The position numbers and the translations under genes were made by a program. A stretch of DNA of 64,000 nt, from contig OZ246946.1 in the NCBI GenBank assembly GCA_965232015.1, forward strand, positions 2,356,001 to 2,420,000, given 5' to 3'. Shown here one piece after another: positions 8,582 to 16,479 of the stretch (its first letter is position 1; the number at the start of each line of letters is the position of its first letter). The notes beneath the pieces are model-generated. The model worked only from the letters and a program-made list of their open reading frames with translations, had not been told where the DNA came from and did no database searches. Source of the stretch: JAJEAO01 sp963667635 (lineage in GTDB: Bacteria > Acidobacteriota > Vicinamibacteria > Marinacidobacterales > Marinacidobacteraceae).

Positions 8582-10579
8582 ATGAGGCACTGCAAGAGAC
8601 TCACCGTGGGCGCTGGTCGAACAGGCCAGGCGGTCGTTGCGGCTGCGGCGCTGGCGCTCGCCGCCTGCGGCCCGTCGGGAACCGATGTTCCGGAGGAGGG
8701 CGCTTCCGCCCCGGACGGGCTCTTCGCCACCATCGCTCCCTTCCTGAGCTACGGCCACGTCCACGACGCCGACAACATCGAGGCGATGCGGCCCCGCGTG
8801 ATGGGCACGCACGGCGTGATCTCCTCGGGGCACTACCTCGCCACGCAGGCGGGTTACGAAGTCCTCCGGGCCGGCGGGAACGCCTTCGACGCCGGCGTCA
8901 CGGCCGGGATGGCGCTGAAGGTGCTGAAGATGGACTACGCCGGCTGGACCGGCGTCGCCCCCCTCATCGTGTCCAGCGCCGCGGAAAACCGCGTACTGAC
9001 CCGGGTCGGGGCGGGAACCTCGCCCGCGCTCGCCACCCTCGACTACTTCCTCGAACACGGCAAGTCGCCCATCAACAACGCCCTCATCCCGGCGGATGTG
9101 GATGTCTGGCTGGCTGCTCTCGACCGCTTCGGCACCCTCAGCTTCAGCGAGGCGGCGGCGCCGGCGCTGCGCATCGCCGAAGAGGGCTATCACCTCTACA
9201 AGATGCAGAAGCGGATGATCGAGGACCACCGCGATGGGATCCTCGCCTTTCCCTACAACCGCGACTTCTGGTTTCCGAACGGCGTTGGTGAGCAGCGGCT
9301 CGGCGATCTGATGGTGAACGCCGACCTGGGGCGGCTCATCCGCTACCTGATGGAGGCCGAGCGGCAGGCGCTGGCCGCGGGAGGGAGTCGTTCCGCCGGG
9401 ATCCGCGCCGCCCGGGACGCCTTCTACCAGGGCGATCCGGCGCGCGCCGTGGACCGCTTCTTCCGGGAGCACGGCGGCATCGTGCGCTACGAGGACCTCG
9501 CGAACTACGAGAGCCGGTGGGAGGAGCCGCTCCGAACCAGTTTCCACGGCTACGACGTCCACGCCGGCGCCGGATGGAGCCAGGGGCCACGCCTGATCCT
9601 GATGCTCAACATGCTGGAGAACTACGACCTGCGCGCCCTCGGCTACAACACGCCCGAGTACATCCACGTCGTCTCCCAGGTGATCAAACTGGCGATCTCG
9701 GACGCCCACCGGTACGTCGGCGATCCGGACTTCGTCCCCCCGCCGGAGGGCCTCTACGGGAAGACCTACGCCCGCGAGCGGATCGGGCTCATTGATGAGC
9801 AGCGCGCATTTCGGGACATGCCTCCGTGGGGCGATCCGGCGCGGGGGGCGGCGGTGGCGGACGACGCGCCGAGGAGCTTCGTGGCGCCGATGCCGGATTC
9901 GGTGACCCGAGGACCCCGAGGATCGGAGGAACCCGACACCGGATCGTTCGACGAGCCACCGGCGCGAGGATCATCGGGCTCCTGGGCAGCCCTCTCCGAC
10001 ACATCCTCCCTGAACGTCATGGACGGAGAAGGCAACGTGTTTTCGCTCACCGAGAGCGACGGCCACACCTCCACGCCCATGATCCCGGGCTGGGGATTCG
10101 GGCTGGGGGGCAGGATGTATCAGTTCAACCTCGACCCCCGATTGGCCAACGTGATGGCGCCCGGGAAGCGCCCCCGCAACACGAATTCCCCGCTCCTCGT
10201 GACGAAGAGCGGCCAGCCGTTCATGGGGCTCTCCACGCCCGGCGGCGACCAGCAGTTGCAGTCGCTCCTACAGGTCTTTCTGAACGTCGTGGTGTGGGGG
10301 ATGTCCCCCGAACAGGCCCTCGACCAGCCCCGCTTCGGCAGCTACAACTTCCCCGCGACCGGGAGCGAGGTCAACGACAACCCCGCCGTCCTCAACCTCG
10401 AGGACCGGATCCCGGCGGAAACCGCCGAAGCGCTGCGGGCGATGGGCCACGACGTGCGGTCGTGGGGCCTGTGGAACTGGCGCGCGTGCGCTCCCACGGT
10501 GACCTGGCGCGACCCGGAGACCGGGTTGATGATCGCGGCGGGAGATGTCCGACGGGAGACCGCTTCGCTCGGCTTCTGA
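8582..10579 (+). CDS. Gamma-glutamyltransferase family protein
   Basis: Encodes 665 residues. A lipoprotein signal with LAAC lies at about residue 25 counted from ATG 8582, and GGAGAGGAGG precedes that ATG. The large-subunit part has AGGNAFDAGVTAGM. The autocleavage site is D-T474-S-S-L-N-V, where Thr474 would be the new N-terminal nucleophile, giving a small subunit of 192 residues, normal for the family. STPGGDQQLQSLLQ is the oxyanion glycine motif. The more usual T-T-H is replaced by T-S-S. The glutamate-binding Arg of the canonical enzyme is not obvious, so it may act on another substrate such as cephalosporin-type amides. Confidence 0.85.
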   Translation: MRHCKRLTVGAGRTGQAVVAAAALALAACGPSGTDVPEEGASAPDGLFATIAPFLSYGHVHDADNIEAMRPRVMGTHGVISSGHYLATQAGYEVLRAGGNAFDAGVTAGMALKVLKMDYAGWTGVAPLIVSSAAENRVLTRVGAGTSPALATLDYFLEHGKSPINNALIPADVDVWLAALDRFGTLSFSEAAAPALRIAEEGYHLYKMQKRMIEDHRDGILAFPYNRDFWFPNGVGEQRLGDLMVNADLGRLIRYLMEAERQALAAGGSRSAGIRAARDAFYQGDPARAVDRFFREHGGIVRYEDLANYESRWEEPLRTSFHGYDVHAGAGWSQGPRLILMLNMLENYDLRALGYNTPEYIHVVSQVIKLAISDAHRYVGDPDFVPPPEGLYGKTYARERIGLIDEQRAFRDMPPWGDPARGAAVADDAPRSFVAPMPDSVTRGPRGSEEPDTGSFDEPPARGSSGSWAALSDTSSLNVMDGEGNVFSLTESDGHTSTPMIPGWGFGLGGRMYQFNLDPRLANVMAPGKRPRNTNSPLLVTKSGQPFMGLSTPGGDQQLQSLLQVFLNVVVWGMSPEQALDQPRFGSYNFPATGSEVNDNPAVLNLEDRIPAETAEALRAMGHDVRSWGLWNWRACAPTVTWRDPETGLMIAAGDVRRETASLGF

Positions 10580-10870
10580 GGGGAATCGGGCGGACAGTAG
10601 GCATCCCGTCCGGCCGACGGCGCTGTCGCGCAAGGCGAGAGGTTTCTACCTGAGGGGCTCTCCTCGACCCGGGGTGGGCGAATCCCCACCGAATTCCGTC
10701 ATGCACCACCTGACATGGGCCTGCTCCCGGATCCGGCCTGCGGCGCGGCGGCGGGACTCGGGAGGACTGCAACCATGGCCAGTGATCCGATCCCGGATTC
10801 CGGCGCCTCGGTTGCCGCCGTGGGCATCCCGCCCTACACTGAGGGCACCCGGCGGCGACGGGGAGAAACG

Positions 10871-11338
10871 ATGTCCAGCGAGACCGGCTCGGCGAAGCAG
10901 CGTCCTGACTCGGCGCGCGCCATGGAGCCGCGGAGGACGCCGGACAATCTCACGCTCATGGTCTTCCAGATCATGGAGGCGCAGCGTGAAGAGGCGAGGA
11001 AGGATCGTCAGGAAGCCCGGCGGGACCGCGAAGAAGCCCGGCGGGACCGCGAGGAGTTCCAGGATGGACTCCGACAGAACCGCGAGGAGTTGCACGATGA
11101 GGTCCGGCAGCTCGGGAACCGGGTGTCACGGCTCGGGGACCGGGTGTCACGGCTCGAGAAGACATGCCACCAGATCCAGATCGGGCTGGTGGAGCTGAAG
11201 ACGGCCGTCGAACTCCGCGAGGAGCGCCGGAAGAATCGCCGGCGGCTGACGGCGTGGCTCGTGCCGGCTGTGTGCGGTCTGGCCGGCAGCGGCCTCACGT
11301 TGCTGGGTCAGTACCTGCTCGGCCAGCTCGGCAACTGA
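10871..11338 (+). CDS. Coiled-coil protein with C-terminal membrane segment
   Basis: Encodes 155 residues from ATG 10871 (GGGAGA upstream). Residues about 35-110 form a long charged coiled coil with internal repeats: EARRDRE units repeated in tandem, then two copies of LG-RVSRL. The DNA repeats are near identical, so copy number may vary. A single hydrophobic segment (LVPAVCGLAGSGLTLLGQYL) lies at the very end, so the protein should be tail-anchored in the inner membrane with the coil facing the cytoplasm. Small proteins of this shape are common and mostly unstudied. No partner is suggested by the neighbours. Confidence 0.6.
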   Translation: MSSETGSAKQRPDSARAMEPRRTPDNLTLMVFQIMEAQREEARKDRQEARRDREEARRDREEFQDGLRQNREELHDEVRQLGNRVSRLGDRVSRLEKTCHQIQIGLVELKTAVELREERRKNRRRLTAWLVPAVCGLAGSGLTLLGQYLLGQLGN

Positions 11339-11382
11339 CCGAGTCGAACTCGATCCGGGAGCCGACCTGCGGGCTCTTGCTG

Positions 11383-11816
11383 TCACGCGACCGGGTTGCG
11401 CCAACGAAGACCGGAGAAGCGGAGGAAACCGGAGTCGTTGGAGTGGAGCTCCGCCTGGTTCTCGATGGCGAGCGCCGCGAGGTGCGCATCCGTCGCGAGG
11501 CGCGAGCCGATCGCCGGTCCTTCCAGGAGAGACTCGAGGATGTCAAGGTGACGCGGTCCCGGCGCCAGGATCCTCGTGTTCGGCTGCTGGAGCCAGCTCC
11601 GACAGTGGAGTGGGCGAGCGCCGCTGCCGGCGCCATCGGAGGGGCCAGGAACCGCCGATTGCTGCGAATTCGGATGAACCCCAGCAGGACCAGCCACGGC
11701 AACCCCACCGGGGTCGGTGAGGAGAGCAGATCCTCCCACCACTCTCGGGCCCGGTCGTGGAACGGCGAGTCCGAGTCGTACGCGTACAGGAGGAGGTTGA
11801 TGTCGGGGACGATCAT
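11383..11816 (-). pseudogene. vapC: vapC-like PIN toxin gene with a frameshift
   Basis: ATG 11816 overlaps the vapB stop (ATGA). The first part reads MIVPDINLLLYAYD with the acidic residues of a PIN nuclease, then WWEDLL and PVGLPWLVLLGFIR. From about position 11610 the family pattern (RSWL, GPRHL, TDAHLAALA, LHSND, F-GLRWRNP) continues in another frame to the stop at 11383. One indel near 11605-11615 therefore breaks an otherwise complete toxin of about 140 residues. Loss of the toxin fits the broken antitoxin next door. A sequencing error remains possible. Confidence 0.75.
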
Positions 11817-12281
11817 CCCGTGGCGCCATCGCGGCGTATTTGCGCGACGAGCTCTTCGTCCTGCAGCTCATCGTTGAGCTGGTTCAGCTTCAGCGGATCA
11901 ATTCAGCCTGTGGACAAAGTCACGCGGCATTCGAGCGGCGATGCATCCCGGCTGACCGCGCCCCTTCGCTACGCTCCGGGCCGCTCTTCGTTGCGCATCG
12001 GTCGAAAGACGGTGCGGTATTCCTCCCTCGCGCGCCTCGTCAGCCGGGCGCCTCGCCACTCTCGGCGCTCACGCGACTTTATCCACAGGCTGAATTCCCG
12101 GGAGCAGCCCGCCAGGAGAGGCCCGGACCCGAAACCGAGACCGCTCCGACACGTGCGGTCCGGTTGCCAGACCGCGTCGGATGACATCGTTCAGGACGGA
12201 TCGGAACGGACGCTTCGCCAGCAGGGACTCTTCCTTCAGAGCCTGATGAAGATCCTCGTCGAGGGTCACGGTCGTGCGCAT
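11813..12281 (-). pseudogene. vapB: vapB-like antitoxin gene split by an inserted element
   Basis: ATG 12281 begins MRTTVTLDEDLHQAL, a ribbon-helix-helix antitoxin start. The frame reaches GGLLPGI and is then cut by the element at 11904-12092. Beyond the element, DPLKLNQLNDELQDEE and the stop at 11813 complete the usual VapB tail. Removing the element and one AATT copy (193 bp) leaves 276 bp, exactly 92 codons including the stop, and restores one 91-residue protein. As it stands, the protein would be truncated after about 63 codons plus element-encoded residues. Confidence 0.85.
11904..12092. mobile_element. Non-autonomous inverted-repeat element, copy 1 (in vapB)
   Basis: A 189-bp element with terminal inverted repeats: CAGCCTGTGGACAAAGTC on the left and, on the reverse strand at the right, CAGCCTGTGGATAAAGTC. 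It is flanked by AATT at 11900-11903 and 12093-12096, a 4-bp target duplication. No transposase is encoded. TTATCCACA (12079-12087), a perfect DnaA-box 9-mer, lies in the right repeat, and TTGTCCACA (reverse strand) in the left. The core contains GAGGGAGGAATACCGC and GACCGATGCGCAACGAAGAG, read on the reverse strand, and these are shared with the other copies. It behaves like a MITE. Confidence 0.85.
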
Positions 12282-12332
12282 GGAAGCACCATAACGCACG
12301 GCAAAGGGGGCATCACGACGTCTTCCCGCATG

Positions 12333-14891
12333 TCAATCGGCGAGGACGCGGAGGGGCTTGCGGCGGAGGACGTCGGCGGCAGCCACCGCACCCACGGCGG
12401 CGGCGCCGATCGCGGGGAGCACGACGGCGAGGACGGCGATCAGCGGCTCGGCGGCGAAGGGGAGCTGCATGACGTGGCGGACGACGATCCACGCCGTGGC
12501 GGCCGCGCCGATCGCGGCGGCGGCGCCGGCGATGGCCCCGATCGCTCCGTGTTCCAGCAGGGTCACCGCGATCACGCGGAGGCTTCCGGCGCCGAACACC
12601 CGCAGGACGGCCGTCTCCCGACGGCGGGCGCCGATATGGACCGCGATCGAGCCGGCGAGGATCAGCAGCCCGCCGAGCAGCGCGATCAGCCCGACGACCC
12701 GGATCGCGAGCGCGACGGTGTCCGCAACCTGCTGCATCGTGTTCAGCACGTCCCGAAGGTCCACGACCGACACGTTGGGGAACTCACCCACCACGGCGCC
12801 CTGGAAGCGGGCGCGCTCCACGATGTCCTCGGGACCTCGCACGAACCCGGCGTAGCTCTTGGGGAAGTCGCGCACCGAGTCGGGGTGGAACAGAAAGGTG
12901 AAGCCGCCGTTTCGGGCGTTTCGCCATTCCACGTCGCGGATCGAAGTGACGCGCGCGTCGAGCGTCTCCCCGAGGACCTCGAACCGGATCACGTCGCCGA
13001 GTGCGAGCCCGTGGTCGTCGGTGAGCCAGTCCTCCACCGAGACCTCGATGCCGTCGGCTGGCCGCTCGCCCCAGAACTCGCCCGCGATCAGGGTCTCGTT
13101 GTCCTCCATCGTGGACCGCGAGCTCACCGTGTACTCCCGGCCGAGCCCGGCGCGACGGACCGCCTGACGGTCGGGATACTCGAAGGTCGCGCCGTAGATC
13201 GCCTGGACGCGGGTCTGGAGCACCGGGATCAGGTTGATGTCGGGGGCGCCGCTGGCGGCGGAGCGCTCGCGCACCGCGGCGAGCTGATCCTCCTGGATGT
13301 CGAGGAAGAAGAGATCGGGGGCGTCGCTGTCCTCCTGGAAGGCGAACTCGCGCTGCAGGTTGCGCTCGATGCCGACGGCGGCGGTCACGAGAAAAACGCC
13401 CACGCCGAGCGCGACGAGCACCACCCGCACCTGCGCCGCGCCCCGAAGGACGGTCCGCACCGCATGGCGCACCGCGAAGCTGCGGGCGCCCAGCAGCGGC
13501 CGGAGGCTGCGGAGCAGCATCCCGCCCAGCACCCACAGCAGCGCCGCCACCGCGACGAAGCCCCCGGTCACCGCAAGCGTGATCAGCGCCGATCCCGACT
13601 GCCAACCGGCGAAAGCGAAGAAGGCGACCGCGGCGGCGGCCGCGACCGCGTTCTCGGACCGGCGGGCGCGGGACGACGAGTCCTCGTCCAGCAGGTCGCC
13701 GGCGCGGAGGAGGCCGAGGGGCCGGACCCGCCGGAGCGGCAGCAGCGGGAACAGCGCTGACAGCAGGGACACCACGAGCCCGGTCAGCGCCCCCTGGAGA
13801 GCGGCGAGCGGCGTCAGTCCGGCGGTGAACCGGACGCCGAAGGTGTCCACCGGCGGGATGAACAGATGGAGCGCCGCCGCCCCGACTGCGATCCCGACCG
13901 CCGAGGCCAACGCGGCGAGGGCGAGCACCTGGATCAGCGCGATCCACAGAATCGTGGAGGAAGGAACCCCGAGGCACCGCTCGATGGCCGCGGTCGGGAG
14001 CCCCTGGCGGGCGAACGCGCGGGCCGCGCTGAACACTCCGATCCCGCCGAGGACGAGGATGACGAATCCGGCGAGGCTCAGGTAGTCCTCGGCGCGCTGG
14101 ATCCGCCGCGCCAGCCGGGCGCCGGTCTGCCGGTAGGTGCGCACCCGCACCGGCTGCTCGTCGAGCGCCTCGCGCAGCGTCGAAGCCAGCGCGCTCGCCT
14201 CCTCCTCGTCGGAGACCGCGAACAGGACCTCGCGCCGGCCGCGGCCCGCCACATCCACCAGACCGGTGGCGCGCAGCTCGTCGAGCCCGACGAGAACCCG
14301 GGGGCCGCGGGAGAAGAAGTCCACGCCCGCTCCCGGTTCGCGCACCAGCTCGCCCCGCACTTCGAACCCGGCCCCGCCGAGGAGCAGTTCGTCCCCGACT
14401 TCCAGCCCGAGGCGGGCCGCCAGTTCCGGCCGCACGATCGCGCCGCCTCCGGCGAGGAGCTCCGGCGAAAACTCCACGCCGCCCGCGAGCTCCATCTCGC
14501 CGTACAGCGGGAAGCCGCCGTCCACGCCCTTCAGCTCGACCATCGCGGCGCGCAGGGGATCGGCGGCCGATCGGGCGAGCGTCGCGATCTGCGCCGCCCG
14601 CGCCACCCCGGCCAGCGGATGGGCCGACGCGGCGTCGTCCATGGCCCCCTCGACCTCGGGGGTGAACCCCTCCGACGTCGAAACGACGACGTCCGCCGCC
14701 ATCAGGAAGCGGGACTCGGACTCGAGGGCCCGGTGGAGACTGTCGGCCGCCGAACGGAGCACGACGATGGCGGCCACGCCGATCCCGACGGCGAGGAAGA
14801 AAACGGCGAGCCGCCGGATCGAGGACCGCAACTCGCGCGCCGCCATCCGGAGCGCGAAACCGACGGGCCGAAACCCGGAAGACGACGGCAT
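12333..14891 (-). CDS. ABC transporter permease, FtsX/YbbP-like
   Basis: Encodes 852 residues. An N-terminal membrane helix (about 25-50) is followed by a large periplasmic domain, then clusters of hydrophobic helices in the middle and at the end (GAIGAIAGAAAAIGAA, then LRRKPLRVLAD). Two FtsX-like repeats are thus present, as in E. coli YbbP, a partner of YbbA. Its ATG overlaps the stop of the ATPase gene by one base (ATGA), so the two are translationally coupled. Such exporters move lipids or lipoproteins, or pull on envelope components; the exact cargo is not known. It is last in a four-gene operon with tesA and the M14 peptidase. Confidence 0.85.
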   Translation of the reverse strand: MPSSSGFRPVGFALRMAARELRSSIRRLAVFFLAVGIGVAAIVVLRSAADSLHRALESESRFLMAADVVVSTSEGFTPEVEGAMDDAASAHPLAGVARAAQIATLARSAADPLRAAMVELKGVDGGFPLYGEMELAGGVEFSPELLAGGGAIVRPELAARLGLEVGDELLLGGAGFEVRGELVREPGAGVDFFSRGPRVLVGLDELRATGLVDVAGRGRREVLFAVSDEEEASALASTLREALDEQPVRVRTYRQTGARLARRIQRAEDYLSLAGFVILVLGGIGVFSAARAFARQGLPTAAIERCLGVPSSTILWIALIQVLALAALASAVGIAVGAAALHLFIPPVDTFGVRFTAGLTPLAALQGALTGLVVSLLSALFPLLPLRRVRPLGLLRAGDLLDEDSSSRARRSENAVAAAAAVAFFAFAGWQSGSALITLAVTGGFVAVAALLWVLGGMLLRSLRPLLGARSFAVRHAVRTVLRGAAQVRVVLVALGVGVFLVTAAVGIERNLQREFAFQEDSDAPDLFFLDIQEDQLAAVRERSAASGAPDINLIPVLQTRVQAIYGATFEYPDRQAVRRAGLGREYTVSSRSTMEDNETLIAGEFWGERPADGIEVSVEDWLTDDHGLALGDVIRFEVLGETLDARVTSIRDVEWRNARNGGFTFLFHPDSVRDFPKSYAGFVRGPEDIVERARFQGAVVGEFPNVSVVDLRDVLNTMQQVADTVALAIRVVGLIALLGGLLILAGSIAVHIGARRRETAVLRVFGAGSLRVIAVTLLEHGAIGAIAGAAAAIGAAATAWIVVRHVMQLPFAAEPLIAVLAVVLPAIGAAAVGAVAAADVLRRKPLRVLAD

Positions 14892-15637
14892 CAGACGCCG
14901 GCGCCGGCGAGCGCCGGTTCCGGCTCGGGGACGTTCCGGGGCGCGAGCGGTTCATCGTGGAGACGGCCCCCGCGGAGCAGGAGGCGGCGATCGGCGCGCG
15001 CGGCGAGGCCGGAATCGTGGGTCGCGATCAGGAGGGTCGCGCCCGTCCGGTCCCGCACTCCGACCAGCAGGTCGGCGATGCGGCCCCCGGTGTCCTCGTC
15101 GAGGTTCCCGGTGGGCTCGTCGGCGAGGATCACCGTGGGCTCATTCGAGATGGCCCGCGCGATCGCAACCCGCTGCTGCTCGCCGCCGGACAGCTTCGAC
15201 GGCAGGTGATGCGCCCGCTCGGCAAGTCCGAACGATTCCAGCAGCCGCCAGGCTCGGTCGTGGGCGTCCCGAAGCCCCGCGATCTCGAGCGGGACGCCGA
15301 CGTTCTCCAGAGCGGTGAGGTTCGGCAGGAGGTGGAAGGACTGGAACACGAAGCCGAGGTGCTTCGCCCGGAAGCGGGCGAGCTGCTCCTCGTCGAGCGA
15401 GCCGAGATCGGTCCCGGCCACCGAGACCGAGCCGGCGGTCGGAGCGTCGAGTCCGGCGAGGAGGCCGAGGAGGGTGGACTTGCCGCTCCCCGACGGCCCC
15501 CGCACGCAGACGATCTCCCCCGGCTCCGCCACCAGATCCAGGTCTCGCAGGATCACCAGCGGTCGCCCCCCGCTCTGGACCGTCTTCCCGAGGCCCTCGG
15601 CCCGGATGGCGGTCGGCGCGGCGTCGGCTGCAGTCAT
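14891..15637 (-). CDS. ABC transporter ATP-binding protein, LolD/YbbA-like
   Basis: Encodes 248 residues from ATG 15637, which overlaps the tesA stop. Walker A is GPSGSGKST, the Q-loop is VFQSFHLLPNLTALENV, the signature is LSGGEQQRVAIARA, Walker B is VILADEPTGNLD, and the H-loop is TLLIATHD. The sequence is of the LolD/MacB/YbbA class that powers FtsX-type permeases. It pairs with the permease at 12333. In E. coli ybbA and ybbP lie next to tesA (divergently), and the same three families share one operon here. Confidence 0.92.
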   Translation of the reverse strand: MTAADAAPTAIRAEGLGKTVQSGGRPLVILRDLDLVAEPGEIVCVRGPSGSGKSTLLGLLAGLDAPTAGSVSVAGTDLGSLDEEQLARFRAKHLGFVFQSFHLLPNLTALENVGVPLEIAGLRDAHDRAWRLLESFGLAERAHHLPSKLSGGEQQRVAIARAISNEPTVILADEPTGNLDEDTGGRIADLLVGVRDRTGATLLIATHDSGLAARADRRLLLRGGRLHDEPLAPRNVPEPEPALAGAGV

Positions 15638-16479
15638 CGGCTGGCTGTCTCCCCCGGTGGCTCCGCCCGCCCGGTCTCCGGCCCTGTCGTTACGCCTTCC
15701 CCGCCACCGGGTTCCCCGAGAAGCGGCTCCAACGCCCGCCAGACCGTCTCGGCGAGGCGGCGCGCCCCCTCGGGATTCGGGTGGATGCGGTCCCGCTGGT
15801 TCAGCTCGGCGACTCCCGCCACGCCTTCGAGGATGTCGTCCACCAGCGGCACCCCGGACGTCACTGCGACGTCGGGAAACACCGCGGCGAACGCTTCCTC
15901 GTAGTCGGGTCCGAGTTCCGGGGGCGACGGCACCCCGGCGAGGAGCACCCGGAGTCCGCGGCTCTCGGCTTCGGCGATCATCGCGAGCAGGTTCTCCGCC
16001 ATGGCGTCGGGAGGCGAGCCCCGGAGGCCGTCGTTTCCGCCGAGCGCGATCACGACCACCTCGGCGTCCGGCTCGCGGTCGAGGACCCACGGCAGGCGGC
16101 GGAGCCCTCCCGCCGTCGTCTCGCCCGAGACCCCCGCGTTCACCACCCGGTAGGGGTAGCCCTTCGCCTCGAGCTGTTCCTGGAGGCGGGCGGGCCAGGC
16201 TTCGGTGACGTCCACGCCGTAGCCCGCGGTGAGGCTGTCCCCGAACGCCACGATCGTGGATCGGTCGTCGCTTGTCGCCTCCGGAGGCGGCGGGGGCCGG
16301 ACCGGCGCCGGAGCGGATTCCGGGGGCGCGACTTCGGGCTCGGCTCCATCGCAGGCGACGCCGAGTGCGAGCAGCCCGGCGGCCGCCGCCGCTCCGATCC
16401 GGCGGACCCGACGGGGCCGAGCCCACGCCGCTGGACCGAAGAGCATGCGCGCCGCCCCGGCGCCGGAGGGCCTACTCAC
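15634..16479 (-). CDS. TesA-like SGNH/GDSL esterase, secreted
   Basis: Encodes 281 residues from GTG 16479, which overlaps the M14 peptidase stop. ATG 16446 is an alternative giving a tidier signal. A hydrophobic signal ends LLALGVAC, probably a lipoprotein site, followed by a proline-rich linker. The GDSL block is FGDSLTAGYG (Ser82), then GETTAGG, the GGNDGLRG block and the late D-R-I-H-P-NPEG catalytic Asp/His. TesA homologues are periplasmic arylesterases, thioesterases or lysophospholipases. Operon position between the peptidase and the ABC ATPase suggests envelope lipid or lipoprotein handling. Confidence 0.87.
   Translation of the reverse strand: MSRPSGAGAARMLFGPAAWARPRRVRRIGAAAAAGLLALGVACDGAEPEVAPPESAPAPVRPPPPPEATSDDRSTIVAFGDSLTAGYGVDVTEAWPARLQEQLEAKGYPYRVVNAGVSGETTAGGLRRLPWVLDREPDAEVVVIALGGNDGLRGSPPDAMAENLLAMIAEAESRGLRVLLAGVPSPPELGPDYEEAFAAVFPDVAVTSGVPLVDDILEGVAGVAELNQRDRIHPNPEGARRLAETVWRALEPLLGEPGGGEGVTTGPETGRAEPPGETASR

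Noticed and set aside
12079..12087. Replication origin because of DnaA-box 9-mers
   Set aside because: The boxes are single, at the ends of dispersed repeats; there is no cluster, AT-rich unwinding region, dnaA or dnaN nearby.
12784..14955. Long reverse-strand frame over the FtsX-like permease
   Set aside because: Arg, Gly and Pro-rich in a frame other than the clear permease; a GC-driven open frame.
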